Origin: Frankia nepalensis
Lineage (GTDB): Bacteria > Actinomycetota > Actinomycetes > Frankiales > Frankiaceae
Direction: 5' to 3'
DNA length: 64,000 nucleotides
Assembly (NCBI RefSeq): GCF_016786325.1
Contig: NZ_JADWYU010000093.1
Location: forward strand, 56,896-120,895
Part shown: positions 62,993 to 64,000 of the stretch, in pieces
Position numbering within the stretch: the stretch's first letter is position 1
How the letters are laid out: each line of letters opens with the position of its first letter
Translations under genes and position numbers: made by a program
Notes under the pieces: generated by a model
Database searches by the model: none
The model's input: only the letters and a program-made list of their open reading frames with translations
What the model was told of the DNA's origin: nothing

Positions 62993-63706
62993 ATGAAGCG
63001 CAGCAAGGCGTACCGCGCCGCCGCTGAGAAGATCGACCCGGAGAAGCTGTACAGCCCGCTGGAGGCGGTGAACCTCGCGAAGGAGACGTCGAGCACCAAG
63101 TTCGACGCGACCGTCGAGGTCGCCTTCCGGCTCGGTGTCGACGCCCGTAAGGCCGACCAGATGGTCCGTGGCACCGTGAACCTGCCGCACGGCACCGGCA
63201 AGTCGCCGCGGGTCGCCGTATTCGCCGCCGGTGAGAAGGCCGCGGAGGCGGAGGCCGCCGGCGCCGACATCGTCGGCAGCGACGACCTGGTCGCGCGTAT
63301 CCAGGAGGGCTTCCTGGACTTCGACGCCGCCGTCGCCACCCCGGACCAGATGGCCAAGGTCGGCCGGATCGCCCGGATCCTCGGCCCGCGTGGCCTCATG
63401 CCCAACCCCAAGACCGGCACCGTGACGCTGGATGTCACGAAGGTGGTCAAGGACATCAAGGGCGGCAAGATCAACTTCAAGATCGACAAGCAGAACAACC
63501 TGCACATCGTCATCGGCAAGACGAACTTCACCCCCGAGCAGCTGGTCGAGAACTACGGCGTCGCGCTGGACGAGATCGTCCGGGCCAAGCCGTCGGCCGC
63601 CAAGGGCCGGTACCTGAAGAAGATCGTCTTCACCACGACCATGGGCCCCGGGATCTCGGTCGACCCGAACCGCACCCGCAACCTGCTGGAAGAAGCGACG
63701 AGCTGA
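62993..63706 (+). CDS. rplA: ribosomal protein L1
   Basis: A 237-residue large-subunit protein at the L1 stalk. [20 protein letters not shown] starts the protein; [20 protein letters not shown] is the family signature. GAGGAG lies about 10 bases before the ATG. In many bacteria L1 also binds its own mRNA leader, but I did not identify the L1-like site with certainty. It follows rplK by 126 bp. Confidence 0.95.
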   Translation: MKRSKAYRAAAEKIDPEKLYSPLEAVNLAKETSSTKFDATVEVAFRLGVDARKADQMVRGTVNLPHGTGKSPRVAVFAAGEKAAEAEAAGADIVGSDDLVARIQEGFLDFDAAVATPDQMAKVGRIARILGPRGLMPNPKTGTVTLDVTKVVKDIKGGKINFKIDKQNNLHIVIGKTNFTPEQLVENYGVALDEIVRAKPSAAKGRYLKKIVFTTTMGPGISVDPNRTRNLLEEATS

Positions 63707-64000
63707 GGCGGTCCCGCGCCGGACGCTCCGCGCCCGTCGCCGGACGCTCCGCGCCCGTCGCCGGGCGCCGCCTGTCGGGCGCTAAGCGCCCTCCCACCTG
63801 GTTCTGGGTCAGTGCATATGGCGGTGGCTGACCTGGTTTCGGGTGGCCGAGGTGGCTGTGTTGGCATTGCGCTGATGCGCCGTCACTGGCGGTGGCCGGT
63901 TTGGGTGCATCGCTTGCTAGAACGACATCGAGCCGTGGGGGGGGGGGGGGCCGCCCGCGGGGGGGTGTGGTGGGGTGGCCCCCGGGCGCCCCCGGCGAGG
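63707..64000. other. end-of-window region after rplA, probable contig end
   Basis: No gene is supported. A 21-bp unit beginning GGACGCTCCGCGCCCGTCGC is repeated in tandem (63721-63741, 63742-63762). ACCTGGTT-GGGT words repeat near 63796 and 63831. A run of 14 G from 63937 and the G/C-only sequence after it look like low-quality contig-end data. The expected rplJ is not reached. Confidence 0.5.

Overview
The window reads as a chromosomal segment of a very GC-rich actinobacterium, most probably a member of the Frankiales (Frankia or a close relative). The evidence is the strong third-position G/C bias, frequent GTG starts, futalosine-type menaquinone genes beside a 14-gene nuo operon, KorAB, tRNA-Trp-secE-nusG-rplK-rplA order, tRNA-Thr/tRNA-Met before rpmG, and PASTA/FHA kinase signalling genes. 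The genus is an inference from gene content. The right edge has a long G run and looks like a contig end.

Layout. 0-7 kb: the end of a response regulator, then a sulfur assimilation block (leader peptide with attenuator-like hairpin, sulfite reductase, zinc-ribbon protein, APS reductase, CobA-HemD fusion) with a sirohydrochlorin chelatase and a ferredoxin-NADP reductase on the opposite strand. Together they make the enzyme, its siroheme and probably its electron supply. 7.5-9.5 kb: a PknB-like kinase and a small protein. 9.7-31.7 kb: a respiratory quinone and complex I island (mqnC, menG, geranylgeranyl reductase, nuoA-N, polyprenyl synthase). Several gaps inside nuo hold short ORFs that join neighbours through ATGA overlaps.

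31.8-41.5 kb is the accessory part: a divergent gene of unknown function, a membrane kinase with PASTA and carbohydrate-binding-like C-terminus, an FHA-like partner, a lipoprotein, a zinc-ribbon/SecD-head membrane protein, a membrane WD40 protein, a 37-residue lipoprotein and a GT87-like glycosyltransferase. It ends in a scar with a transposase remnant and a decayed copy of the polyprenyl synthase 3' end. The cassette looks like an envelope-sensing system that I cannot match to a named one. 41.5-45.1 kb: two proline-rich single-span proteins.

45.5-64 kb is mostly housekeeping: korAB, a DUF2520 oxidoreductase, htpX, yajQ, tRNA-Tyr, pyrE, a HAD phosphatase, a gamma-glutamylcyclotransferase-like protein, a GH25 muramidase, tRNA-Thr, tRNA-Met, rpmG, a fused HadA-HadB dehydratase, an aspartate-type aminotransferase, tRNA-Trp, secE, nusG, rplK and rplA. 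Tandem and inverted repeats are frequent in the intergenic DNA, including a hairpin element present near both rpmG and rplK.
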